A stretch of 13,755 nt of DNA, taken from positions 1-13,755 of the forward strand of contig JANXVP010000190.1 of the NCBI GenBank assembly GCA_025351615.1, in the 5' to 3' direction. The notes under the pieces are model-generated. The model made no database searches. It was not told the DNA's origin and worked only from the letters and a program-made list of their open reading frames with translations. Position 1 is the stretch's first letter, and the number at the start of each line of letters is the position of its first letter. This document shows positions 7,509 to 13,755 of the stretch, piece by piece. This DNA is from Ramlibacter sp. GTDB taxonomy: Bacteria > Pseudomonadota > Gammaproteobacteria > Burkholderiales > Burkholderiaceae_C. The position numbers and the translations under genes were made by a program.

Positions 7509-8666
7509 CTAGATCGTCTCCCCGGAGCTCAGACGGCGCGAATTCGCAGGGTCCCGAAACACCAGTGGATGCTCGCGCAGCGAATGCGACGCACCCGTAC
7601 CGGCATGGGCCACCGCCTCCAGCACCAGTGAATGGTGTGGGCTTTTGACGCACACGGGATCGGCGGCGGATGGGTCATTTGCAATGAGGTAAGCCTGGCA
7701 ACGGCAGCCGCCCAGGTCGTGCTCACGCTGGTCGCAACTCGAGCACGGTTCCTTCATCCAGCCAGTGCCCCGGTAGCGGTTGAAGCCTTCCGAGTCGAAC
7801 CAGATCTCGCGCAGCCCGACCGAGCGCACGTTCGGGAATTCCAGCCCCGGCAGCATGCGCGCGGTGTGGCAGGGCAAGGCCGTCCCGTCCGGGGTGACGG
7901 TCAGGAACATGCTGCCCCAGCCGTTGACGCACTTCTTGGGTTTCCCTTCGTGGTAATCGGGCGCGACGAAGAACAGCCGCATGCGGTCCCCCAGCTTCAG
8001 GCGCCAGGCGTCGGTAACGGCTTCAGCACGCTGCAACTGTTCGTGCGTGGGCAGCAACTGGTCACGGTTGAGAAAGGCCCAAGAGTAGTACTGGGTGTTG
8101 GCCAGTTCCAGGTATTCGGCCCCGAGATCCGAGGCCATGCTGATGATGCGGTCGATATGGTCGATGTTGTGGCGGTGGATCACCACGTTCATCACCATCG
8201 GCCAGCCTTGCTCCTTGATCAGCCCGGCGACGCGGTTCTTCAAGGCAAAGGTTTTGGTGTTCGACAGGAAGTCGTTCATGTCGCGGGTGGAATCCTGGAA
8301 GGACAGCTGGACATGGTCGAGGCCGGCCGCTTTCAAGGCCTTCGCGCGCTCGGCGGTGAGGCCGACCCCCGAGGTCAGCAGGTTGGTGTAATAGCCCAGT
8401 CGATGTGCTTCCGCGACGATGACCTCCAGGTCGTCGCGCACCAGCGGCTCCCCGCCCGACAGACCGCATTGCACCGCCCCCAGCTCGCGACCCTGTCGCA
8501 GCACTCGCAGCCAGTCGTCGGTGGACAGCTCGTCAGCGTGCTGCGCAAAGTCCACCGGGTTGTAGCAGAACACGCAGTGCAGCGGACAGCGATAGGTGAG
8601 CTCGGCCAGCAGCCACAGGGGCGGGCCCGGCTGGCCCGACGGGCCCGTCGATGGCACCTCGCTCAT
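7509..8666 (-). CDS. pqqE: PQQ biosynthesis radical SAM enzyme PqqE
   Basis: PqqE uses S-adenosylmethionine radical chemistry to join the gamma carbon of Glu16 to the ring of Tyr20 in PqqA, the first step of PQQ formation. The radical SAM cluster motif CxxxCxxC is C27, C31, C34 (TYRCPLHCVFCYNP), followed by GGEP (71-74). The C-terminal SPASM region holds the auxiliary-cluster ligands: C246, C266, C308, C311 with D312, C321, C323 and C339. All expected Cys residues are present, and 385 residues is the usual length. The ATG at 8666 overlaps the pqqD stop (ATGA); a GTG two codons upstream is less likely. PqqD delivers the peptide to this enzyme. It is the last gene of the pqq operon. Confidence 0.96.
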   Translation of the reverse strand: MSEVPSTGPSGQPGPPLWLLAELTYRCPLHCVFCYNPVDFAQHADELSTDDWLRVLRQGRELGAVQCGLSGGEPLVRDDLEVIVAEAHRLGYYTNLLTSGVGLTAERAKALKAAGLDHVQLSFQDSTRDMNDFLSNTKTFALKNRVAGLIKEQGWPMVMNVVIHRHNIDHIDRIISMASDLGAEYLELANTQYYSWAFLNRDQLLPTHEQLQRAEAVTDAWRLKLGDRMRLFFVAPDYHEGKPKKCVNGWGSMFLTVTPDGTALPCHTARMLPGLEFPNVRSVGLREIWFDSEGFNRYRGTGWMKEPCSSCDQREHDLGGCRCQAYLIANDPSAADPVCVKSPHHSLVLEAVAHAGTGASHSLREHPLVFRDPANSRRLSSGETI

Positions 8667-8938
8667 GACCACTCCAGCCAGCGCTGCTGGCCCGCAACTG
8701 CGACGAAACCGAGCACCTCGCGCTCCAGGCCGGTGGCGGTGAACGCCTGTTCCAGCTCGGCCACGATGTCGGAAACGCTGCGCTTGCCGTCGCAGCGCTG
8801 CAGGATCTCACCGCCGCTCTGGTTGAGTTTGACCATGCCCTCGGGATAAAGCAGGACATGGCAGTCCTGCGCGGCTTCCCACTGCAGGCGAAAACCGTGA
8901 GCGATGCGCGGCACGCTGCCGGTGCTGGGCTGATTCAT
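8663..8938 (-). CDS. pqqD: PqqA-binding chaperone PqqD
   Basis: PqqD is a small RiPP recognition element that binds PqqA and presents it to PqqE. The 91-residue protein has the family core [21 protein letters not shown] followed by [14 protein letters not shown]. The open frame extends much further upstream, but that part is an out-of-frame reading of pqqC. The ATG at 8938 gives the normal family length and overlaps the pqqC stop as ATGA (8935-8938). Its own stop likewise overlaps pqqE, so C, D and E are translationally coupled. It is a separate protein here; some organisms fuse PqqD to PqqC or PqqE. Confidence 0.94.
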   Translation of the reverse strand: MNQPSTGSVPRIAHGFRLQWEAAQDCHVLLYPEGMVKLNQSGGEILQRCDGKRSVSDIVAELEQAFTATGLEREVLGFVAVAGQQRWLEWS

Positions 8939-9684
8939 TGGCTCACCCCGTAGCGCTGGGCCATGGCGTCGTTCATGGCCCAGAGGATGTCGAGCTTGAA
9001 CTGCAGCACCTGCAGCGCGCGCTCCTGCAGCGCACGGGTCGTGAAATGGCCCAGCGTCACCGCCAGGCCTTGCTCGACGTCGCGCCGGGCCTGGCTGACG
9101 CGGTTGCGGAAGTAGCCCAGACCCTGCGGCTCGATCCAGGGATAGTGCTCGGGCCAACTGGCCAGGCGCTGCCTGTGAATCTCGGGGGCGAACAGTTCAG
9201 TCAGCGACGAGCACACCGCCTCTTGCCAAGGCGCCCGCCGCGCGAAATTCACATAAGCATCGACCGCGAAGCGCATTGCCGGCACCACATGCCGCAGGTC
9301 CAGCACTTCGTCCCGGCTCAAGCCTACAGCTTCCGCCAGCCGCAGCCAGGCCTCGATTCCCCCTTCATCCTTGACTCCACCAAATTCGAAGCCGTCGTGG
9401 TCGAGGATGCGCTGCACCCAGCCGCGTCGCACCTCGGGGTCCGGGCAGTTCGACAGCACGGCCGCGTCCTTCACTGGAATCGCGATCTGGTAATAGAACC
9501 TGTTGGCCACCCACCCCCGGATCTGCTCGGGCGTGGCCAAGCCGCTATTGAGCTTGACGTTGAACGGGTGATGAATATGGTAAGCGCGACCGCGCGCCCG
9601 AAGCTGGGCCTCGAACTCGTCGCGGCTCCACGCCGGACCCTGGTCTGGCTGGATTTCGGATTGCAAAATATCTGCGCGCATCAT
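8935..9684 (-). CDS. pqqC: Pyrroloquinoline-quinone synthase PqqC
   Basis: PqqC carries out the last step, the cofactor-free ring closure and eight-electron oxidation of AHQQ to PQQ with O2. The all-helical protein has 249 residues. Residues known from the Klebsiella enzyme appear in order: Y35-H36 (RAYHIHHPF), R62 and Q66 (NRFYYQ), R92 and H96 (QRILDHDG), E163 and H170 (TELFAPEIH), Y191 and R195 (GYFRNR), and K230 (QFKLDILW). These map to Klebsiella Y23, H24, R50, Q54, R80, H84, E147, H154, Y175, R179 and K214, with a four-residue insertion in between. This numbering is from memory of the family. Two ATG codons are adjacent (9684 and 9681); neither has a clear ribosome site. pqqB ends 10 bp upstream. 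Confidence 0.96.
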   Translation of the reverse strand: MMRADILQSEIQPDQGPAWSRDEFEAQLRARGRAYHIHHPFNVKLNSGLATPEQIRGWVANRFYYQIAIPVKDAAVLSNCPDPEVRRGWVQRILDHDGFEFGGVKDEGGIEAWLRLAEAVGLSRDEVLDLRHVVPAMRFAVDAYVNFARRAPWQEAVCSSLTELFAPEIHRQRLASWPEHYPWIEPQGLGYFRNRVSQARRDVEQGLAVTLGHFTTRALQERALQVLQFKLDILWAMNDAMAQRYGVSQ

Positions 9685-9694
9685 CGGAGTCGCT

Positions 9695-10615
9695 TCAAAG
9701 CTGGAATTCCATTGCGTCCTCGCACACCGCGATGCGTTCGCGCGCCAGCGCCGCGCGCTCTGGCGAGTCCTCGTCGAGGATCGGGTTTGTATTGTTGATG
9801 TGGATCAGCATGCGGCGCGTGTGCGCAGGCAGCCGGGCCAGCCACTCGATCATGCCGCCCGGTCCCGACTGCGGCAGATGCCCGATCTCGCGCGCCCGTT
9901 TGCTTCCGACACCCAGTCGCGGCATTTCATCGTCTGTCCAGAAGGTACCGTCGACCATCACCGCGTCGGCGCTGGCCATGGCGTCGAACGTCGCTGGGTC
10001 GACCGCTCCAAGGCCCGGCGCGTAAAAAAGCGAGCGGCCGCTGCTCCGGTCGGTGATCGTGATGCCGATGTTGTCGCCGGGCACCGGCTGGTCGCGATGC
10101 GGCGAATACGGCGCCGCCTTGCTCGATAGCGGCAGCGCCCGCAAACGCAAGCCGGGCACACCCGCCACCTCGAAGCTTGTGCCGTCCAGCGGAATTCGCT
10201 GGCACGCGACACCACAATAATGCGAAAGCACCCGCAGGACGGGATTGCCTTGCGTCAGGTCTTCCTCGACCGGGGCGGTGCACCAGAGCGGAAGCGGCGA
10301 GCCCCGCTCGCGCAGCATGAACAGGCCGGTTGCATGGTCGATCTGCCCATCCATCAGGAGCACTGCGGCGATCGCCGTGTCGCGCAACTGCCGGGCCGGT
10401 TGCAGCACAGCGCTCGAGCGGATCTGTTCCAGCACATCGGGCGACGCGTTGAACAGCACGCCATCGGCGCTGCCGTCCGGGCGCACGAAGATCGACGACT
10501 GCGTGCGCGGCTTGGCCCGGACCGTGCCGGTACGCACACCGGCGCAATTGCGGCAGTTGCAGTTCCATTGAGGAAAGCCGCCGCCGGCGGCCGAGCCGAG
10601 GACTGTGACACGCAT
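9695..10615 (-). CDS. pqqB: PQQ biosynthesis protein PqqB (metallo-beta-lactamase fold)
   Basis: PqqB is a metallo-beta-lactamase-fold protein, proposed to act as an iron-dependent hydroxylase on the excised Glu-Tyr dipeptide; older work proposed transport of PQQ. The 306-residue length is normal. The N-terminus [19 protein letters not shown] is diagnostic and leads into the structural zinc site C19-x-C21-xx-C24. The metal motif appears as [11 protein letters not shown] (D93, H94). The frame is open far upstream, but that section covers the terminator and pqqA; the ATG at 10615 is the family start. The intrinsic terminator lies directly before this start, so pqqB to pqqE are expressed by read-through or by a weak own promoter. 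Confidence 0.96.
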   Translation of the reverse strand: MRVTVLGSAAGGGFPQWNCNCRNCAGVRTGTVRAKPRTQSSIFVRPDGSADGVLFNASPDVLEQIRSSAVLQPARQLRDTAIAAVLLMDGQIDHATGLFMLRERGSPLPLWCTAPVEEDLTQGNPVLRVLSHYCGVACQRIPLDGTSFEVAGVPGLRLRALPLSSKAAPYSPHRDQPVPGDNIGITITDRSSGRSLFYAPGLGAVDPATFDAMASADAVMVDGTFWTDDEMPRLGVGSKRAREIGHLPQSGPGGMIEWLARLPAHTRRMLIHINNTNPILDEDSPERAALARERIAVCEDAMEFQL

Positions 10616-10622
10616 AGTTAGG

Positions 10623-10665
10623 AAAAAAAAGGGGCGACGCGACCGGCGCAAACCGGGGCGTCGCC
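10623..10665 (-). terminator. Intrinsic terminator/attenuator between pqqA and pqqB
   Basis: Read on the - strand: arm GGCGACGC (10665-10658), an inner CCGG/CCGG stem with a six-base loop, the second arm GCGTCGCC (10640-10633), two C, then eight T (10630-10623). It starts nine bases after the pqqA stop and ends seven bases before the pqqB ATG. A stem this GC-rich followed by eight U is a strong Rho-independent terminator. Partial read-through would give much PqqA message and little of the enzymes, as known for other pqq operons. Confidence 0.88.
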
Positions 10666-10673
10666 GGGTCCGC

Positions 10674-10748
10674 TCAGCGGGCCGAAACGTACATCGTGAT
10701 TTCGAAACCGAAGCGGAAATCAATTGCCGTTGGTGTCTGCCATTGCAT
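10674..10748 (-). CDS. pqqA: PQQ precursor peptide PqqA (24 residues)
   Basis: The peptide reads MQWQTPTAID then FRFGFEITMYVSAR. It supplies all carbon and nitrogen of PQQ: PqqE links Glu16 to Tyr20, and both are in the conserved FGFEITMY context. GGAG at 10760-10757 is a good ribosome site eight bases before the ATG; a nearer ATG at 10762 is out of frame. The gene is too short for normal ORF cut-offs. It is the first gene of the operon, followed after nine bases by a strong terminator. The N-terminal segment before Glu16 is the leader bound by PqqD. No pqqF/pqqG-type M16 protease that could release the cross-linked pair is visible in this window. Confidence 0.95.
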   Translation of the reverse strand: MQWQTPTAIDFRFGFEITMYVSAR

Positions 10749-10937
10749 GGTCTGCTCTCCATCAAAAGTGACGCGGCACCGGCTGGCGCGCGTAAGGACG
10801 GCCTGTCCCTTGGCGTATCCTGGGCGCTGCGGCGTTGCTGCAACAGGCCCCGACCCTTGAATGACCCCTCATGATTTTCATGAATCTGCACCGGTCACCA
10901 GGGGCCAGTGGCTCAGCCGATACCATCGGTAGCAGTG
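10749..10937. promoter_or_regulatory. Divergent regulatory region, pqqA / peptidase
   Basis: The 189 bp between the two divergent operons must hold both promoters. Symmetric elements visible: GTTGC-T-GCAAC (10834-10844, perfect), TCATGA-TTT-TCATGA (10869-10883, two copies of a palindromic hexamer, also an inverted repeat), GGAC-GGCCT-GTCC (10796-10808), and CCGAT-ACC-ATCGG (10917-10929) just before the peptidase ATG. On the - strand TTGCAG with GATACG 18 bp later is only a weak sigma-70 match. Which element is an operator cannot be told from sequence alone. Confidence 0.45.
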
Positions 10938-11843
10938 ATGCAGACGCTTCTTTACCCCGACCTGCCCGCGCTTCGCAGCTTCATGCTGCCAGCAGGCGCA
11001 GGCCATGTGCTGCAGGTCGAAGAGTGGGGACGCCCCGACGGCATCCCGGCACTGGTGCTGCATGGCGGGCCAGGCTCTGGCTGCTCGCCGTTGCTGCGTC
11101 GTTTCTTCGACCCACAGCGTTTTCGCGTGATCTGCCCGGACCAGCGCGGCGCCGGCCGCAGCACGCCGGCTGGCGCGCTTCACGACAACACCACAAACCG
11201 CCTGCTCGCGGACTTGCGCGCGTTACGGCAGGCGCTGGGCGTGGCGCGCTGGCTGGTCGTCGGCGGCTCCTGGGGGGCGACGCTGGCGCTGGCCCATGCG
11301 CTGGATACGCCTGAAGCAGTGGCAGGACTGCTGCTACGCTCGACTTTCCTCGCTCGAGCCGAGGACATCGATGGCTTCTTCCGTGATGCACCGGAGCCGC
11401 TCGCCAGCCGGTGGCGGCACCTGCCCGAGGCAGGATCAATTCAGGCGCGGACCCTGGCCCAGACCTGGCACGCCTGGGAGCGGACGATGGGCGGTCTGGA
11501 AGCTGCCCCAGCGCCAGAAGCACCAGAGCTCGACACGCTGGTCGCGCGCTACCGGATCCAGAGCCACTATCTGCGTCAAGGCTGCTGGCTGCAAAAGCCT
11601 GGCCTGCTCGAGCGCTGTGCTGGCGTGCCGCGAGTTCCAACTTTGCTGTTGCACGGAACGGCCGACCGGATCTGTCCGCCCGATGGCGCCCGGGCGCTAC
11701 ACGCGCGGCTGCCGGAAAGCGTGCTTGCCTGGGCCGCAGGGGCGGGGCACGATCTGATGCATCCCAGGGTAGTGCAGCGAATGATCGAAGCGCTGGATAC
11801 CTTTGCAGCGCAGGGGAGCTTTGAGGCGAGGGTCGACGCATGA
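10938..11843 (+). CDS. Proline iminopeptidase-like alpha/beta hydrolase (S33)
   Basis: A 301-residue cytoplasmic alpha/beta hydrolase resembling prolyl aminopeptidase, which removes an N-terminal proline from peptides. The oxyanion-hole motif HGGPG is at 42-46, DQRGAGRS at 68-75, NTT at 84-86, the nucleophile Ser111 in GGSWGATLAL, the acid Asp243 in HGTADRICPP and the catalytic His271 in GAGHDLMHP. The triad is complete, and the layout matches the S33 family. The ATG at 10938 gives the familiar short N-terminus before YPDLPALRSF; an in-frame GTG at 10908 would add 10 residues. Neither has a strong ribosome site. It is divergent from pqqA and followed after 55 bp by the sensor kinase, so a link with PQQ is suggested, but substrate and role are unproven. 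The symbol pip would fit the general family. Confidence 0.85.
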   Translation: MQTLLYPDLPALRSFMLPAGAGHVLQVEEWGRPDGIPALVLHGGPGSGCSPLLRRFFDPQRFRVICPDQRGAGRSTPAGALHDNTTNRLLADLRALRQALGVARWLVVGGSWGATLALAHALDTPEAVAGLLLRSTFLARAEDIDGFFRDAPEPLASRWRHLPEAGSIQARTLAQTWHAWERTMGGLEAAPAPEAPELDTLVARYRIQSHYLRQGCWLQKPGLLERCAGVPRVPTLLLHGTADRICPPDGARALHARLPESVLAWAAGAGHDLMHPRVVQRMIEALDTFAAQGSFEARVDA

Positions 11844-11898
11844 GGCGCTGGGGCGGTCCCGGCCCGATGACAGAAACCTACCGCGAGCAGGTCCACCC

Positions 11899-13266
11899 AT
11901 GAGTCTTCGGCTGAAAATCAATCTGATCGTTGGCACGCTGACTGTCATGTTCGTGGTCGGCCTGCTGGCGCTGGAGATCGGCAACCTGCGGGTATCTGTC
12001 AACGAGGAAGTGGTCGCGGCCAACCGCGTGGCTTCCCAGCTGCTCAAACGCATGGCCGGACTCAGCGCCTCCGAGGGCACCCCGGCAATGCTGTCGTTTC
12101 TCAAGGGCGTGGGCAGGGTCCGATCCGCCGAAATCAGCCTGGTGGATTCACAAGGCCGGACGCTCTATGAATCGCCACCGTCGCCCTACAAGCCGGGCCG
12201 CGATGCGCCCGCGTGGTTTGAGCGGATGATCTCGCCTGCGCCGTCGATCCAGATCCACGACTTTGCCGATGCCCGGCTTCGGGTGCGCGCCAACGCCTCG
12301 CGTGCAGTGCTCGACGCCTGGGATTTTCTGCTGCCGTTCAGCGCTGGCGCCGTGGCCCTGCTGTTGGCGATCAACGTGCTGGTGTTCTGGCTGGTTGGGC
12401 GCGCCGTGCGACCGTTGCAGCAGGTCGTCGACGGCTTGGTCCAGCTTCAGGCAGGACGTTTCAACGTGGTGCTGCCGCCATTGCGGGGAACCGAAGCCGC
12501 GGCGATCGGCGCGGCGTTCAATCGACTGGTTGGCGTGCTGGGCGAGTTGTTGGCGACCGAGCGCCGCGCGATCCGCGCCGAACAGCAGCTGTCGGACTCC
12601 CGCGAACTGACCCGCTGGATTGACCACCGGCTGGAGCAGGAGCGGCACCTGATCGCACGCGAACTGCACGACGAACTGGGCCAGTCGGTGACGGCGATCC
12701 GCAGTCTGGCGCTCTCGATCGCGCAGCGGATCCTGGACCGCGACCCGGAATCCGGCCAGGCAGCGCAACTGATCGCGGAAGAATCATCCCGGTTGTACGA
12801 CGCGATGCATGGGCTGATTCCCCGGCTGACGCCGCTCGTCCTGGACAGCTTTGGCCTGAGCGAGGCGCTGATGGATCTGGCTGAACGAACTCGCAAGACC
12901 CATCCGGATGTGCAACTTGCGCTGCGCTTCGAATCCGGCCAGTTGCCGCCGCTCGACCCCGAGGACGCGCTGGCTTTGTACCGCGCGGCCCAGGAGGGAA
13001 TTACCAACGCGTTGCGCCACGGCCGGGCCCGGCATCTGATGCTCGAATTGCAGCGCGGCGTCGAGGAATTGACCCTGACCGTGGAGGATGACGGTGATGG
13101 ACTGGCCGTCGACTGGCAGCAGAAACCCGGCCACCATGGCCTGCGCTGGCTGGCCGAGCGGGTGCTGGCGCAGGGAGGGCGCCTGGTGATCGAGAATGCC
13201 TCCAGCCGCGGGGTGCGACTACGGGTAGTGTTGCCGCTGGCACGGCTCACCGGGACGGCCGCATGA
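11899..13266 (+). CDS. MoxY-like sensor histidine kinase (HPK7/NarL class)
   Basis: A 455-residue membrane kinase. TM1 is at about 7-29 and TM2 at about 145-167; between them lies a periplasmic domain of about 115 residues that resembles the LapD/MoxY N-terminal sensor domain. A HAMP segment (about 168-220) and a coiled stretch (220-250) follow. The phospho-acceptor is His257 in RELHDELGQSV, typical of HisKA_3 kinases. In the ATPase domain the N box has QEGITNALRHG (366-375) and the G1 box EDDGDG (396-401). I chose the ATG at 11899 because upstream in-frame codons overlap the peptidase end and precede a normal membrane start. The stop overlaps the regulator start (ATGA). MoxY in Paracoccus controls methanol oxidation, so this pair next to pqq is expected to sense alcohols or PQQ status. 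Confidence 0.9.
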   Translation: MSLRLKINLIVGTLTVMFVVGLLALEIGNLRVSVNEEVVAANRVASQLLKRMAGLSASEGTPAMLSFLKGVGRVRSAEISLVDSQGRTLYESPPSPYKPGRDAPAWFERMISPAPSIQIHDFADARLRVRANASRAVLDAWDFLLPFSAGAVALLLAINVLVFWLVGRAVRPLQQVVDGLVQLQAGRFNVVLPPLRGTEAAAIGAAFNRLVGVLGELLATERRAIRAEQQLSDSRELTRWIDHRLEQERHLIARELHDELGQSVTAIRSLALSIAQRILDRDPESGQAAQLIAEESSRLYDAMHGLIPRLTPLVLDSFGLSEALMDLAERTRKTHPDVQLALRFESGQLPPLDPEDALALYRAAQEGITNALRHGRARHLMLELQRGVEELTLTVEDDGDGLAVDWQQKPGHHGLRWLAERVLAQGGRLVIENASSRGVRLRVVLPLARLTGTAA

Positions 13267-13755
13267 TCAGCGTCCTGCTGGTCGATGACCACGCGGTCGT
13301 GCGGATGGGTTTTCGCATGCTGCTGGCAAATGCCGACATCGGGGTGGTCGGCGAGGCGGGCGATGGTGAGCACGCCTGCCAGCTCTACCCGCGGCTTCAC
13401 CCGGACGTGGTGGTGATGGACCTGTCGATGCCCGGAATGGGCGGGCTGGAAGCGGTGCGTCGACTGTTGGCTCAGGACGCGAAGGCGCGGGTGCTGGCCC
13501 TGTCCACCCATGAAGACCCGAGCTATGTGCGCTTCATGCTCAAGGCCGGCGCGCTCGGCTATGTGTCCAAGCGCAGCGCGCCCGAGGAGTTGATGCAGGC
13601 CATACGCACGGTGGCCGGCGGTGGCCGCTTCCTTGACGCCCATGTGTCGCAACGCATGGCCATGCAGGCTTTCGACGGCGGGCAAAACCCGGTCGAGGTC
13701 CTGTCGGAACGCGAGTTCGCCGTCTTCATGGAGCTGGCGCGCGGCATGACGGTAA
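13263..13755 (+). CDS. Response regulator, NarL/FixJ family, 3'-truncated
   Basis: The frame is open from the ATG at 13263 to the window end; 164 residues are visible. The receiver domain has the acidic pair D8-D9, the phospho-acceptor D53 in VVMDLSMPGMGG, the switch region S81-T82 and the conserved K103 in GALGYVSKR. The start of the LuxR-type DNA-binding domain follows (VLSEREFAVFMELARGMT, about 146-163); the recognition helix is beyond the window. It overlaps the kinase stop by four bases (ATGA), so the two form a cognate pair. By analogy with MoxX, AgmR/ErbR and similar PQQ-linked regulators it may control pqq or dehydrogenase genes; that is inference. Confidence 0.93.
   Translation, partial: MISVLLVDDHAVVRMGFRMLLANADIGVVGEAGDGEHACQLYPRLHPDVVVMDLSMPGMGGLEAVRRLLAQDAKARVLALSTHEDPSYVRFMLKAGALGYVSKRSAPEELMQAIRTVAGGGRFLDAHVSQRMAMQAFDGGQNPVEVLSEREFAVFMELARGMTV

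Noticed and set aside
7632..8849. Long open frame on the + strand opposite pqqE and pqqD (405 codons)
   Set aside because: It is antisense to pqqE/pqqD, which have full family motifs and ATGA-coupled starts. Its translation has no recognisable domain and is the usual by-product of high GC content.
8663..9157. PqqD as a 164-residue protein with an N-terminal extension
   Set aside because: The extra 73 codons are pqqC read in another frame; the ATG at 8938 gives the normal family length and an ATGA overlap.
9695..10891. PqqB with a 92-residue N-terminal extension
   Set aside because: The extension would cover pqqA and its terminator; [17 protein letters not shown] at 10615 is the true family start.

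Overview
This 13.8 kb window is GC-rich chromosomal DNA, tightly packed and written almost entirely in complete, recognisable genes. Gene content and order (hemA-prfA-prmC-grxD; proS followed by a lytic transglycosylase and divergent from rppH; rppH followed by a CNP1-like secreted protein) fit a betaproteobacterium. This placement is inferred from gene order and protein style; no 16S or other marker is present. The organism is predicted to make its own pyrroloquinoline quinone (PQQ), so it probably runs a PQQ-dependent alcohol, methanol or sugar dehydrogenase encoded elsewhere.

Region 1 (1-3772, + strand): the 3' end of hemA (glutamyl-tRNA reductase), then prfA (release factor 1) overlapping prmC (the methyltransferase that modifies release factors at GGQ) by ATGA, then grxD (monothiol glutaredoxin). 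After a hairpin and an 18-bp near-palindrome comes a free-standing Lon-like AAA+ ATPase without a protease domain. A good sigma-54-type promoter match precedes it.

Region 2 (3803-7469): on the - strand, proS (prolyl-tRNA synthetase) is followed by a lytic transglycosylase whose GTG start overlaps the proS stop. As written, proS is broken by one missing base inside class II motif 3; adding the base restores a full-length enzyme. Divergently on the + strand lie rppH (RNA pyrophosphohydrolase) and an overlapping gene for a small secreted CNP1-like protein.

Region 3 (7509-13755): pqqABCDE on the - strand makes PQQ. PqqA is a 24-residue precursor peptide and is separated from pqqB by a strong intrinsic terminator, the usual way to make much more precursor than enzyme. 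Divergent from pqqA on the + strand is a probable operon: a proline iminopeptidase-like alpha/beta hydrolase, a MoxY-like HPK7/NarL-type sensor kinase and a LuxR/FixJ-type response regulator cut by the window end. The arrangement suggests that the two-component system regulates PQQ or alcohol oxidation. A role for the peptidase in handling PqqA is possible but unproven.

No rRNA, tRNA, IS element, phage or CRISPR sequence was seen. No gene-free stretch exceeds 300 bp. I did not find a clearly undescribed multi-gene system. The best leads are the pqq-divergent peptidase/two-component unit, the Lon-like ATPase with its upstream signals, and the proS frameshift.
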